This document shows, piece after piece, positions 52,705-61,794 of a DNA stretch of 64,000 nt; position 1 is the first letter of the stretch; every line of letters begins with the position of its first letter. Origin of the DNA: Humibacter sp. RRB41 (GTDB taxonomy: Bacteria; Actinomycetota; Actinomycetes; Actinomycetales; Microbacteriaceae); NCBI RefSeq assembly GCF_022761015.1, contig NZ_JAKWJQ010000001.1, positions 1,155,924-1,219,923 of the forward strand, in the 5' to 3' direction. The notes beneath the pieces were generated by a model. That model saw nothing but the letters and a program-made list of their open reading frames with translations. It had not been told where the DNA came from and did not search any database. Both the position numbers and the translations under genes were made by a program.

Positions 52705-52777
52705 GGGGCTATGGCGCAGTTGGTAGCGCGTCTCGTTCGCAATGAGAAGGTCCGGGGTTCGAATCCCCGTAGCTCCA
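52705..52777 (+). tRNA. tRNA-Ala(CGC)
   Basis: Acceptor GGGGCTA/TAGCTCC (one G-T), D-arm GCGC/GCGC, anticodon stem TCTCG/TGAGA with loop TTCGCAA (anticodon CGC, codon GCG), T-arm CGGGG/CCCCG with TTCGAAT, discriminator A52777. CCA not fully encoded. Confidence 0.93.
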
Positions 52778-52781
52778 CCGA

Positions 52782-52819
52782 AAACCCCCGTATTTCCTCG
52801 GAAGTACGGGGGTTTCTTC
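52782..52819 (+). terminator. Intrinsic terminator of tRNA-Ala
   Basis: AAACCCCCGTA (52782-52792) pairs perfectly with TACGGGGGTTT (52805-52815), loop 12 nt, followed by a short T/C tail. It may also serve the GntR gene arriving from the other strand. Confidence 0.8.
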
Positions 52820-52829
52820 ATGCTGGAGC

Positions 52830-53600
52830 TCACTTGTCGACGAGCGTGATCTCGAAGTCGTAGAGGTCGGGCCGGTAGCAGTGACGGCCGTACTCGACAG
52901 CCCGGCCGTTGTTGTCGTACGCGGTGCGCTCCATCGTGAGCACTGCTCCATGGTCCTTGATGCCGAGGAGCCGGCTCTCCTTCGAGGTCGCGGCTCGGGC
53001 GCCGATACGCTGCTGGGCGACGCTGATGAGAGTCCCTCGCGCACGCATGAGCTGGTAGAGCCCCCGTCGGGTCAGGTCATCCTCTGAGAAGTCCGCGTAC
53101 TCACCGGGCAGAAAGTTCTCGAGCACAGCAAGGGGCACCCCGTCGGTGAGGCGCAGGCGAAGCACGTGCAGCACGGAAGACCGAGGTGGGATCGACAGCA
53201 CGTCGGCAACGTGGTCGTCGGCATCGACGATCAGGCGCGACAACAACGTGGTCTGCGGATGCTTGTCGCTGCGTTCGAGGTCGTCGTACAGGCTGGTCAA
53301 CTCGACCTTGCGGGTGACAGGGCGACGCACCACCTGCGTGCCGATCCCGCGCCGTCGAACCAGCAGGCCCTTGTCCACGAGGTCCTGCATGGCTCGACGA
53401 ACTGTCGGACGCGACAGGCCGAACCGCTCACCGAGCGCTATCTCGTTCTCGAGCCGAGCACCTGGAGGGAGCGTGCCGTCGCTGATGGCCTGCTCGATGC
53501 GCTGAGCCACCTGGAAGTACAGCGGTACCGGGCCGGATCGGTCGATATCCATGAACAGCTCAGGCGGCAGCTGCGTCTGTTCGGCCGTGTCCTGTGACAT
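52830..53600 (-). CDS. GntR-family (HutC/UTRA) regulator of inositol genes
   Basis: A 256-aa regulator: GPVPLYFQVAQRIEQAISDGTLPPGARLENEIALGERFGLSRPTVRRAMQDLVDKGLLVRRRGIGTQV is the GntR winged helix; a UTRA ligand domain follows (about 100-250, with SSVLHVLRLRLTDGVPLAVLENFLP). Divergent from iolC, so by context the repressor of the inositol operon (IolR-like in role). Effector probably an inositol catabolite. Confidence 0.88.
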   Translation of the reverse strand: MSQDTAEQTQLPPELFMDIDRSGPVPLYFQVAQRIEQAISDGTLPPGARLENEIALGERFGLSRPTVRRAMQDLVDKGLLVRRRGIGTQVVRRPVTRKVELTSLYDDLERSDKHPQTTLLSRLIVDADDHVADVLSIPPRSSVLHVLRLRLTDGVPLAVLENFLPGEYADFSEDDLTRRGLYQLMRARGTLISVAQQRIGARAATSKESRLLGIKDHGAVLTMERTAYDNNGRAVEYGRHCYRPDLYDFEITLVDK

Positions 53601-53631
53601 TCCTGCTCCGCACTGACATTCGTTGATCTAT

Positions 53632-53668
53632 GTAAAGAGGTTACGTCATGTTAGTTTGATAGTACAAA
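53632..53668. promoter_or_regulatory. AT-rich iol control region with two dyads
   Basis: GTAA-N5-TTAC (53632-53644) and TTTG-N6-CAAA (53655-53668) lie in the AT-rich part of the GntR/iolC intergenic region; candidate operator sites for the divergent regulator. Confidence 0.4.
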
Positions 53669-53717
53669 GTCGAAGGCGCCGGGGCTCTTCGACGATCGAA
53701 GAGAAGGTGACGACGCC

Positions 53718-54692
53718 ATGACGGAAACGGGTGCGAGCGCCCCGTTCGATCTGATCACGATCGGCAGAATCGGCGTCGACATCTATCCGTTGCAAGACGG
53801 AGTCGGGCTCGAGGACGTCGAGACCTTCGGCAAGTTCTTGGGCGGCAGCGCGACGAACGTCTCGATCGCCGCCGCGCGCCATGGCCTGCGCAGCGCTGTC
53901 GTGACGGCGACAGGGGACGACCCGTTCGGTCGCTACGCACATCGGGAGCTGCGTCGACTCGGCGTCGACGACAGGTTCGTGAGCACGGTGGAGACCCTGA
54001 GCACACCCGTGACATTCTGCGAGATCTTTCCCCCCGACGACTTTCCGCTCTATTTCTATCGGGATCCGATCGCACCGGATCTCACCATCACGGAGACGGA
54101 CCTGGATCTCGACGAGATCGCCAGGGCGCGCGTCTTCTGGGCCACGGTGACGGGACTGTCGCGTGAGCCCAGTCGCACCACTCATCACGTGGCGTGGAAC
54201 GCTCGCGCGAAGGCTCCGCTGACCGTGCTCGACCTCGACTACCGGCCGATGTTCTGGTCGTCGCGGGCGGCGGCATCCGTCGAGGTGCGCAGAGCACTCG
54301 GCCGGGTGACCGTCGCCGTCGGCAATCGCGAGGAGTGCGAGGTCGCAGTAGGCGAGAGCGATCCGTACCGGGCCGCCGACGCGCTTCTGGATCACGGCGT
54401 CGAACTCGCGATCGTGAAGCAGGGTCCGCGCGGCGTGCTCGCCAAGACCAGGGAGCAGACGGTCGAAGTCGAGCCCTATGCGGTGCAGGTCGTCAATGGG
54501 CTCGGCGCCGGTGATGGCTTCGGCGGGGCCTTGTGCCACGGACTCCTGCAGGGGTGGGACCTCGAGCGAACGATCCGATTCGCGAACGTCGCGGGAGCGA
54601 TCGTGGCAACGCGCAGGGAGTGCTCGACCGCGATGCCGACGACCGCCGAGGTCGAGGCCGTGCTGAGGGAGCTCGACGGTGTCCGTGCCTGA
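53718..54692 (+). CDS. iolC: 5-dehydro-2-deoxygluconokinase
   Basis: PfkB-family kinase of 324 aa phosphorylating 5-dehydro-2-deoxygluconate. DLITIGRIGVDIYPLQDGVGLEDVETFGKFLGGSATNVSIAAARHG is the N-terminal signature with the GGSATN substrate loop, and GLGAGDGFGGALCHGLLQG near residue 260 holds the catalytic Asp. First gene of the iol operon, whose end overlaps the next start by 14 nt. Confidence 0.93.
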   Translation: MTETGASAPFDLITIGRIGVDIYPLQDGVGLEDVETFGKFLGGSATNVSIAAARHGLRSAVVTATGDDPFGRYAHRELRRLGVDDRFVSTVETLSTPVTFCEIFPPDDFPLYFYRDPIAPDLTITETDLDLDEIARARVFWATVTGLSREPSRTTHHVAWNARAKAPLTVLDLDYRPMFWSSRAAASVEVRRALGRVTVAVGNREECEVAVGESDPYRAADALLDHGVELAIVKQGPRGVLAKTREQTVEVEPYAVQVVNGLGAGDGFGGALCHGLLQGWDLERTIRFANVAGAIVATRRECSTAMPTTAEVEAVLRELDGVRA

Positions 54693-55599
54693 CGCGACGG
54701 AACGCAGCCGGGCACCGATCGCCGACGACGCCCTGGCGCGGCTACGCAGGCTACGCCACAGCGAACCGGATGCCATCGGCTCGGCCCTGCGCGCGAGGTC
54801 GCGGCGTCCGCTGGTGCGCGGCGACGGCCGTCTGTTCATCGTGGCTGCCGACCACCCCGCCCGCGGTGCCCTGGGGGTTCGGAAGAACCCGCTGGCGATG
54901 GCGAGCCGTTACGACCTGCTGCAGCGACTCGCTCTCGCGCTCGAGCAGCCAGGCGTCGACGGTGTGCTCGGCACCCCCGACATCGTCGACGATCTCGCGC
55001 TTCTCGGCGTGCTCGAGGACAAGATCGCCGTCGGCTCGATGAACCGAGGCGGATTGCGCGGCGCCGTCTTCGAGATGGACGATCGCTACACGGGCTACGA
55101 CGTCGACTCCCTCGTCGCATCGCGCCTGGATGCCGCGAAGCTGCTCATGCGCATCAACCTGCGGGACCCGGCAACGGCTCGCACGCTCGAACAGACGGCG
55201 CACGCGGTCACGGCATCCGCTGCCGCGACGCTGCCGATCATGCTCGAGCCGTTCATGACCGAGTGGGCGGACGGCCGCGTCGTCAACGACCTGTCGACGG
55301 ATGCCGTGATCACCTCCGTCGCTATCGCGTCAGGTCTCGGCGCCTCATCGGCATACACCTGGCTGAAGCTTCCCGTCGTCGCCGAAATGGAGCGCGTGAT
55401 GCAAGCGACGACGCTGCCAACACTGCTCCTCGGCGGGGACAGTGACGCCGGCCCCGATGAGACCTATGCATCCTGGCAGGCCGCACTCGGACTGCCAGGG
55501 GTCCACGGTCTCGTGGTCGGCCGCACCCTCCTTTATCCCCAGGACGACGACGTCGCGCGGGCCGTGCACATCGCCGCCTCACTCGTTCACGGAAGCTGA
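54679..55599 (+). CDS. Cgl0158-type class I aldolase in the iol operon
   Basis: A 306-aa TIM-barrel protein with LFIVAADHPARGALGVRKNPLAMASRYDLLQRLALAL, AAKLLMRINL and TYTLKLPVV-like AYTWLKLPVV near residue 230. I recognise it as the aldolase-type protein found in corynebacterial inositol clusters. Located between iolC and iolB, it could cleave 2-deoxy-5-keto-gluconate-6-phosphate, the IolJ step, for which no other candidate is present. GTG start within the iolC end. The reaction is inferred from context. Confidence 0.75.
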   Translation: MSVPDATERSRAPIADDALARLRRLRHSEPDAIGSALRARSRRPLVRGDGRLFIVAADHPARGALGVRKNPLAMASRYDLLQRLALALEQPGVDGVLGTPDIVDDLALLGVLEDKIAVGSMNRGGLRGAVFEMDDRYTGYDVDSLVASRLDAAKLLMRINLRDPATARTLEQTAHAVTASAAATLPIMLEPFMTEWADGRVVNDLSTDAVITSVAIASGLGASSAYTWLKLPVVAEMERVMQATTLPTLLLGGDSDAGPDETYASWQAALGLPGVHGLVVGRTLLYPQDDDVARAVHIAASLVHGS

Positions 55600-55604
55600 G
55601 GACG

Positions 55605-56507
55605 ATGGCCGTTCCCAACGAATGGTTCTTCCCGCGCGGCACTCTGTCTGCCGGCGAATGGGATGCCGTTGTCGACGACCACCTCGAGGGGTGGCGGCAC
55701 ACGGGCATCCGCATCGCATCGCTCGATGGAGCGTCGGTCGAGCTCGCCGCCGGCGACGTCGAGCGCATCGTCGTTCCGCTGGCGGGAGCATTCCGGGTGC
55801 GTCACGACGACACGACGACCGAGCTGGAAGGACGGGAGTCGGTCTTCGCTGGACCCACCGACGTGCTGTTCGTCGGCGCGGGCGAAGCCTTGACGATCGA
55901 CGGCGGTGGCCGGGTCGCCGTGGCGGAGGCCTTCACGAACGTGCGCAAGCCGAGCCGCCACCTGGCCAGACCCGATGTCCCCCTCGAGGTGCGCGGCGCG
56001 GGCAAGGACACCAGGCAGGTGCACAACTTCGGCACGCCCGAGGTGCTGGATGCCGCATCCATCATCGCCTGCGAGGTGATCACACCGAGCGGCAACTGGT
56101 CGTCGCACCCTGCCCACAAACACGACGAGGACGTGCCGGGTCACGAGTCGCAGCTCGAGGAGATCTACTACTTCGAGGCGGCTGCGCACCCCGGGCTGCG
56201 CCCGCCGGCCGACGTCGATGCCTTCGGAACGTTCGCGACCTACCGATCTGCGGCGGGGGACATCCAGACCGACGCGCTCGTGCGCAGCGGCGACATCGCC
56301 TTGGTGCCTTTCGGGTACCACGGCCCGGCAGCAGCCGCACCGGAGTACGACCTCTACTACCTCAACGTGATGGCCGGTCCCGGCCCGGAACGGGCCTGGC
56401 TGATCAGCGACGATCCACGGCAGTCGTGGATCAGAGACAACTGGGCGACGCGGCTGCAGGACCCCCGTCTTCCCTACGGCACTCGAAAGTTCGGAGAATC
56501 CGCATGA
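55605..56507 (+). CDS. iolB: 5-deoxy-glucuronate isomerase
   Basis: Bicupin isomerase of 300 aa. NEWFFPRGTLSAGEWDAVV begins the protein; the metal site lies in SSHPAHKHDEDVPGHESQLEEIYYFE (His, His, Glu, at about residues 164-190) and YLNVMAGPGPERAWLISDDP near the end is typical. Overlaps iolD by 4 nt. Confidence 0.94.
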   Translation: MAVPNEWFFPRGTLSAGEWDAVVDDHLEGWRHTGIRIASLDGASVELAAGDVERIVVPLAGAFRVRHDDTTTELEGRESVFAGPTDVLFVGAGEALTIDGGGRVAVAEAFTNVRKPSRHLARPDVPLEVRGAGKDTRQVHNFGTPEVLDAASIIACEVITPSGNWSSHPAHKHDEDVPGHESQLEEIYYFEAAAHPGLRPPADVDAFGTFATYRSAAGDIQTDALVRSGDIALVPFGYHGPAAAAPEYDLYYLNVMAGPGPERAWLISDDPRQSWIRDNWATRLQDPRLPYGTRKFGESA

Positions 56508-58417
56508 CGACGCGCAGACTCACCGTCGGGCAGGCACTCGTCGAATTCCTCGGCCACCAGTGGACCGTGGACGGCGACATCCGCGAGCGCACCGTGCCGG
56601 GCATCCTCGGCATCTTCGGGCACGGGAACGTGGCAGGCATCGGGCAGGCGCTCAAGCAGTACAACGTGGTGCAACCGCAGCTGCTGCCGTACCACCAGGC
56701 GCGCAACGAACAGGCGATGGTGCATCAGGCGGTCGGATTCGCACGCATGCACCGGCGCCGGGCCACGCTCGCGGCCGCGGCATCCGTGGGTCCCGGAGCC
56801 GCCAACATGCTGACCGGAGCCGCGCTGGCGACCGCGAACCGTCTGCCGGCGCTGCTGCTGCCGAGCGACACCTTCGCGACACGCGTCGCGGACCCTGTGC
56901 TGCAGCAGCTGGAACACCCGCACGACATCGGCATGCAGGTCACCGACGCTTTCCGGCCGCTGTCCCGGTTCTTCGACAGGGTGCAGCGGCCCGAGCAGCT
57001 GTTCTCGATCGCGCTCGCAGCCCTGCGGGTGCTCACCGATCCAGCCGAGACGGGTGCTGTGACCATCGCGTTGCCGGAGGACGTGCAGGCCGAGGCCATC
57101 GAGGTGCCTGTCGAGTTCCTGCAGGACCGAGAGTGGCGCATCCGCCGCCCTGTGCCGGAGCGGTGGGCGCTCGACGCCGCCGTCGCGGCGATCAAGGGCG
57201 CGAAACGACCGTTCATCGTCGCGGGCGGCGGGGTGATCTACTCGGGCGCGGAGAACGCTCTGCGAGAGCTGGTCGAGGCAACGGGCATCCCGGTGGGCAC
57301 GAGCCAGGCCGGAGGCGGAGCGCTGAACTGGGATCACCCGCAGTACCTGGGGGGTGTGGGCGCCACAGGTACAAGCGCCGCCAACCGGCTCGCGGCCGAC
57401 GCCGACGTCGTGATCGGCGTCGGCACGCGGTACAGCGACTTCACCACTGCAAGCCGCACCGCGTTCCAGAACCCCGACGTCACGTTCGTGAACGTCAACG
57501 TCGCAGCGTTCGACGCGTACAAGCACGGCAGCCGGCTGCCCGTCGTCGCGGATGCCCGCGAGACGCTGACAGCGCTGGCCGCGTCGCTGACGCGCTGCCA
57601 CGTCGATGCCGACTACGCGGAGCTCGTCGATCGGGAGAAGGCGCGGTGGGATGCCGTCGCCGACGCGGCGCTGTCGCCGACCGGCGCCGAGGTACTCGGC
57701 CAGTCCGAGATCATCGGCGCAGTACAGTCCGCCGCCGACCCGAGGGACGTCGTCGTGCAGGCCGCCGGTTCGCTGCCTGGCGACCTGCACAAGCTCTGGC
57801 GCGTGCGCGACCCGCTCGGCTACCACGTGGAGTACGCATTTTCGACGATGGGCTACGAGATCGCCGGAGGCATCGGCGCCAAGCGCGGACTCGAGGCGCT
57901 CGACGACGACCGCGACGTGATCGTAATGGTCGGCGACGGCTCCTACCTCATGCTGCACAGCGAGCTCGCCACCGCTGTCGCCGAGAGCATCAAGATCATT
58001 GTCGTGCTCATTCAGAACGAGGGCTTCGCGTCCATCGGCAACCTCTCCGAATCCGTGGGATCACAGCGCTTCGGCACCCGCTATCGCTACCTGAACCGGG
58101 ACGAACTCAACTTCGAGTCGGGCGACCTGCTCACTGCCGTCGACCTCGCTGCCAACGCCCGCAGCTACGGCATCGAGGTGATCGAAGTGAAGCCCGGGCC
58201 GGATGCTGCGCGGCGGCTGAGCGATGCGGTCACCGCGGCGAAGGCATCCGGCACGTCGACTCTCATCCACGTCGACTCCGATCCGTTCGCCTCTGCACCG
58301 GATGGCGGGGGTTGGTGGGATGTGCCCGTCGCGCAGGTCTCCGTGCTCGACAGCACGAAGAAGGCCTACACGGACTATCTCGAGCAGCAGAAGAAGCAGC
58401 GGCCGCTCCTCGGCTGA
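56504..58417 (+). CDS. iolD: 3D-(3,5/4)-trihydroxycyclohexane-1,2-dione hydrolase
   Basis: TPP-dependent ring-opening hydrolase of 637 aa. TVPGILGIFGHGNVAGIGQAL, HQARNEQAMVHQAVGFAR (cofactor Glu) and VMVGDGSYLMLHSELATAVAESIKIIVVLIQNEG (TPP motif GDG...N) are in place, as is the N-terminal REWTVDG-like HQWTVDGDIRERTVPG. ATG 56504 overlaps iolB. Followed by a 16-bp tandem repeat before iolE. Confidence 0.95.
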   Translation: MTTRRLTVGQALVEFLGHQWTVDGDIRERTVPGILGIFGHGNVAGIGQALKQYNVVQPQLLPYHQARNEQAMVHQAVGFARMHRRRATLAAAASVGPGAANMLTGAALATANRLPALLLPSDTFATRVADPVLQQLEHPHDIGMQVTDAFRPLSRFFDRVQRPEQLFSIALAALRVLTDPAETGAVTIALPEDVQAEAIEVPVEFLQDREWRIRRPVPERWALDAAVAAIKGAKRPFIVAGGGVIYSGAENALRELVEATGIPVGTSQAGGGALNWDHPQYLGGVGATGTSAANRLAADADVVIGVGTRYSDFTTASRTAFQNPDVTFVNVNVAAFDAYKHGSRLPVVADARETLTALAASLTRCHVDADYAELVDREKARWDAVADAALSPTGAEVLGQSEIIGAVQSAADPRDVVVQAAGSLPGDLHKLWRVRDPLGYHVEYAFSTMGYEIAGGIGAKRGLEALDDDRDVIVMVGDGSYLMLHSELATAVAESIKIIVVLIQNEGFASIGNLSESVGSQRFGTRYRYLNRDELNFESGDLLTAVDLAANARSYGIEVIEVKPGPDAARRLSDAVTAAKASGTSTLIHVDSDPFASAPDGGGWWDVPVAQVSVLDSTKKAYTDYLEQQKKQRPLLG

Positions 58418-58421
58418 CGGA

Positions 58422-58469
58422 GACGCCGGACAAGGGTGACGCCGGACAAGGGTGACGCTAGACAAGAAG
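58422..58469 (+). repeat. 16-bp tandem repeat between iolD and iolE
   Basis: GACGCCGGACAAGGGT occurs at 58422-58437 and 58438-58453, followed by a diverged copy GACGCTAGACAAGAAG at 58454-58469. The last copy contributes the AAGAAGGA ribosome-binding site of iolE; the repeat looks like a duplicated ribosome-binding segment. Confidence 0.75.
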
Positions 58470-58473
58470 GACG

Positions 58474-59421
58474 ATGATGACCGACACCGAAACTCGCACC
58501 GGAGCGATGGCACCGCACACGCAGGGACTGCGGATCGGCACAGCTCCCGATTCCTGGGGCGTGTGGTTTCCGGAGCATCCCGCGCAGATTCCCTGGCAGC
58601 GCTTCCTCGACGAAGTACACGCCGCCGGCTATCACTGGATCGAGCTCGGCCCGTACGGCTATCTGCCGACCGACCCGCACGAGCTCCAGGATGAACTGGG
58701 CGAACGAGACCTCGAGCTCTCCGCCGGAACCGTGTTCACCGGGTTCCACAAGGGCGAAGAGCAGTGGCAGCGCGCCTGGGATCAAGCCGTCAAGGTCGCC
58801 GGTCTCGCCCACGCGCTCGGCGCCGAGCACATCGTCGTCATCCCCGACATGTGGCGTTCGGAACACGACGGAAGCGCGCTCGAACCTCGAACGCTGACCG
58901 AAGAGCAGTGGCTGGCGCTGTGCTCTGGCCACGACCGGCTAGGCCAGGCACTACTCGAGGAGTACGGCGTGCACCAGCAGTTCCACTCGCACGCCGACAG
59001 TCACGTCGGCACCTACCGCGAGGTCGAGAAGCTTCTCGAGCTGACCGATCAGCGCTACCTGAACCTCTGCCTCGACACCGGTCACTTCGCCTACTACGGC
59101 GGCGACAACGTGAAGATGATCGAGGCACATCCGGACCGGATCGGTTACCTGCACCTGAAGCAGATCGACTCGGAACTGCGGTTCGAGATCCTCAAGAACG
59201 ACGTGCCGTTCTCGGAATCCGCGATCGACGTGATGGTCGAGCCGCCGACGGGCATCCCTGATTTCGCGCCCATCATCGAGGCGGTCTCCGCGATCGACCA
59301 GAACATCTTCGCGATCGTCGAGCAGGACATGCCGGGGGTGGACATCGACGTGCCTCTCGGCATCGCCGCTCGCACCCGCGAGCACATCTTCGGCTGCACG
59401 CCGCTCACTCGCAACCGCTGA
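58474..59421 (+). CDS. iolE: Inosose dehydratase-type TIM-barrel protein
   Basis: Sugar-phosphate isomerase/epimerase-fold protein of 315 aa. RIGTAPDSWGVWFPEHPAQIPWQRFLDEVHAAGYHWIELGPYGYLP is the IolE/MocC start; FHSHADSHVGTYREVEKLL and LNLCLDTGHFAYYGGDNVKMI carry metal ligands, and VEPPTGIPDFAPIIEAV follows. Converts scyllo-inosose to the trione/diketo intermediate used by IolD. Confidence 0.92.
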   Translation: MMTDTETRTGAMAPHTQGLRIGTAPDSWGVWFPEHPAQIPWQRFLDEVHAAGYHWIELGPYGYLPTDPHELQDELGERDLELSAGTVFTGFHKGEEQWQRAWDQAVKVAGLAHALGAEHIVVIPDMWRSEHDGSALEPRTLTEEQWLALCSGHDRLGQALLEEYGVHQQFHSHADSHVGTYREVEKLLELTDQRYLNLCLDTGHFAYYGGDNVKMIEAHPDRIGYLHLKQIDSELRFEILKNDVPFSESAIDVMVEPPTGIPDFAPIIEAVSAIDQNIFAIVEQDMPGVDIDVPLGIAARTREHIFGCTPLTRNR

Positions 59422-59443
59422 CACGGAAAGGCACGGCATCAGC

Positions 59444-60466
59444 ATGACCACCACGGAGTTGCGCGTCGGCGTCGTCGGCGCGGGCATCATGGGCGCCGAT
59501 CACATCGCGCGCCTGACCGGCACCATCGCGGGAGCAGACGTCTCGGCGATCATCGAACCGGATGCGACCCGTGCCGAGGCCGCCTCGCGACTGGCTCCCG
59601 AGGCATCCGTGTTCGGCCGGATCGAGGATGCCATCGACTCAGGCGCCATGGATGCCGTCGTCGTGGCGACGCCCGGCGCGTACCACGAGCCGGTGCTGCT
59701 GCCGGCGCTCGATGCGCGCATCCCGATCCTCTGCGAGAAGCCGCTCACCCAGGATCCCGGATCGTCGTGGCGCATCGTCGAGGCTGAACAGAAGACCGGA
59801 AAGCACCTCATCCAGGTCGGCTTCATGCGCCGCTTCGACCCGCAGTACCGGAGCCTGCGGGACCTGATCACGTCCGGCACAGCAGGCGAGCTCCTGATGC
59901 TCCGGGGTGTGCATCGCAATCCGTCAGTGCCGCCGAACTACACGCAGGAGATGCTCATCACGGACTCGGTCGTGCACGAGTTCGACGTCGTGCCGTGGCT
60001 GGCTGGTGCGAGCATCGCGTCGGTGCGGGTCGACTACGGCAGGCGCAATTCCGGGTCGCCGAGCCATCTTCGGGAGCCGATTCTCGTGATCATGCAGCTC
60101 GACAACGGGGTGCTGGTGGACGTCGAGATGAACGTCAGCGTTCGCTTCGGCTACCAGGTGGCCACCGAGGCGGTGTTCGAGCGCGGAGTCGCGCGCATCG
60201 GGCAGCCAGAGGGCCTCGAACTGTGGCAGGACGGTGCGTTCCGCATCGCCGAGCACCAGACGTACACGACGCGGTTCAAGCGTGCCTACGATCTCGAGGT
60301 TCAGGCGTGGGTGGATGCTGTGCGGGCGGGTGGCATCGCGGGGCCCTCCGCGTGGGACGGTTTCAAGGTCGCCGTCGCCTGTGAGGCCGGCGTCAAGGCG
60401 CTCCACACGGAGGGAGCCGTGAGCATGGAACTGCCGCCGACGCCGGCGTTCTACGCCGTCGACTAG
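59444..60466 (+). CDS. iolG: Inositol 2-dehydrogenase-type Gfo/Idh/MocA oxidoreductase
   Basis: A 340-aa NAD-dependent dehydrogenase. LRVGVVGAGIMGADHIARL is the Rossmann motif, CEKPLTQD holds the conserved Lys, GFMRRFDPQYRSLRDLI follows, and the catalytic Asp/His lie in ITDSVVHEFDVVPWLAG. Oxidises myo-inositol to scyllo-inosose; last gene of the visible iol run. No iolA or inositol transporter is present in the window. Confidence 0.93.
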   Translation: MTTTELRVGVVGAGIMGADHIARLTGTIAGADVSAIIEPDATRAEAASRLAPEASVFGRIEDAIDSGAMDAVVVATPGAYHEPVLLPALDARIPILCEKPLTQDPGSSWRIVEAEQKTGKHLIQVGFMRRFDPQYRSLRDLITSGTAGELLMLRGVHRNPSVPPNYTQEMLITDSVVHEFDVVPWLAGASIASVRVDYGRRNSGSPSHLREPILVIMQLDNGVLVDVEMNVSVRFGYQVATEAVFERGVARIGQPEGLELWQDGAFRIAEHQTYTTRFKRAYDLEVQAWVDAVRAGGIAGPSAWDGFKVAVACEAGVKALHTEGAVSMELPPTPAFYAVD

Positions 60467-60476
60467 GCACCTGCCG

Positions 60477-61277
60477 TCACAGGAATCCGTCGAGAACCGC
60501 GAGCACGGCATCCGGCGTCTCCAGCTGAGGGAGATGCCCGGTGTTCGCAAGCAACTCGTACCTCGCACCGGGAACAGCGTTCGCGAACGCCTCGCCGACG
60601 GCGGTGCCGATCATGCGATCGTGATCGCCCCACACGACGAGGGTCGGCACCGCGATCGTCGCGAGCCGCGACGCGAGTGTCGGGTCGACCATGCCCTTCC
60701 CCGCATAGGTGAGCAGCGACGCGCGATTGCCCGCCATCGCCGCTCGTGCAGCCTCGGGAAGCGCCGTGGGGTCGATGCGGAAGGCATCCGGCCGGGCGTA
60801 GCTGAGATCGGCGATCTGGTCGAACGTGAGCGAGAAGAAGTCGGCGGCCGGATGCCCAGGGACCTCGAGACCGGCAGCGTCGATGATCACGAGGCGCTCG
60901 ACTGCGTTCGTGCCGAGCGCGCCCAGCTCGGCAGCGATCCATCCGCCGATCGAGTTGCCGATGACAGTGACCCCGGTCGGGCCCTCGCTCTGCAGCAGTG
61001 CCGCATACAGGGCGGCGATGTCGCGGATGCTCGCGATCCGGTCAGGACGCTCGGTACCACCGAACCCCGGATGCGTCGGCACGAGCGCCCGCACACCGCG
61101 CTCGGCAGCGAGACGGCGCGCGAAGGCATCCACCGTCACCGGTCCGCCGCCACCGTGGAGCAGCAGCACGGGACGCCCGGCGCCGTACTCGCTGACGAGG
61201 ACGGGAACGGTGCTCCCGTCGAAGGGAACAGGGATCGTGCGGGTGGTCTGATTCGAGGGGGAGGTTGGACTAGGCAT
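60477..61277 (-). CDS. Alpha/beta hydrolase
   Basis: A 266-aa serine hydrolase: LLLHGGGGPVTVDAFARRLA is the oxyanion strand, GNSIGGWIAAELG the nucleophile elbow (Ser of GxSxG, near 110), VVWGDHDRMIG the acid, and LANTGHLPQLE the catalytic His. Substrate unknown. Divergent from a MarR gene with a dyad between, so probably induced by its substrate. Confidence 0.9.
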   Translation of the reverse strand: MPSPTSPSNQTTRTIPVPFDGSTVPVLVSEYGAGRPVLLLHGGGGPVTVDAFARRLAAERGVRALVPTHPGFGGTERPDRIASIRDIAALYAALLQSEGPTGVTVIGNSIGGWIAAELGALGTNAVERLVIIDAAGLEVPGHPAADFFSLTFDQIADLSYARPDAFRIDPTALPEAARAAMAGNRASLLTYAGKGMVDPTLASRLATIAVPTLVVWGDHDRMIGTAVGEAFANAVPGARYELLANTGHLPQLETPDAVLAVLDGFL

Positions 61278-61290
61278 GCGATCAGGCTAG

Positions 61291-61304
61291 ATCAACATAT
61301 TGAT
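61291..61304. promoter_or_regulatory. Dyad between the hydrolase and MarR genes
   Basis: ATCAA-CATA-TTGAT is a perfect 14-bp inverted repeat 14 bp upstream of the hydrolase start codon; probable MarR operator. Confidence 0.55.
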
Positions 61305-61331
61305 ATAAACAAGTTGTCTTACTGATATCGT

Positions 61332-61757
61332 GTGAACGTGAGTCACTCCCTCGCCCGAATCGCGCTCGACATCAAGCGTCTGCAGACGCGCCATCATCGC
61401 GGCATCGATGCGGCTCTGAAGCCGCTCGGCATCTCGCTGGTGCAGTGGGATGCGCTGCGGCACCTTCACGAGAATCCCGACGCCTCATTGCACGACCTCG
61501 CGACGATGACGTTCCAGTCCGACCAGGCGTTCGGCACCCTCGCGCAGCGCATGATCGACCGTGGCTTGCTGGAGCGGATGCCCGGTCCCGGCCGGGCAGT
61601 GCGTCACCGGATCACGAAGAAGGGGGAGTGGCTGCGCGTCGAAGCCCAGCACATCGTCGACGGCGTGTTGAAGCAGTCGCTCGCCCCGCTCAGCGCGGCC
61701 GAGTTGGATCAGCTCGGCGGGCTGTTGACGAAGCTGGTGCCTGGGGGCGATGGGTAG
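61332..61757 (+). CDS. MarR-family transcriptional regulator
   Basis: A 141-aa regulator: LGISLVQWDALRHLHENPDASLHDLATMTFQSDQAFGTLAQRMIDRGLLERMPGPGRAVRHRITKKGE spans the winged helix. GTG start without a ribosome-binding site. Presumed repressor of the divergent hydrolase. Confidence 0.87.
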   Translation: MNVSHSLARIALDIKRLQTRHHRGIDAALKPLGISLVQWDALRHLHENPDASLHDLATMTFQSDQAFGTLAQRMIDRGLLERMPGPGRAVRHRITKKGEWLRVEAQHIVDGVLKQSLAPLSAAELDQLGGLLTKLVPGGDG

Positions 61758-61794
61758 GTCGAGGCCTTCGGTTCGAGCCGACTACTCGCACTCA

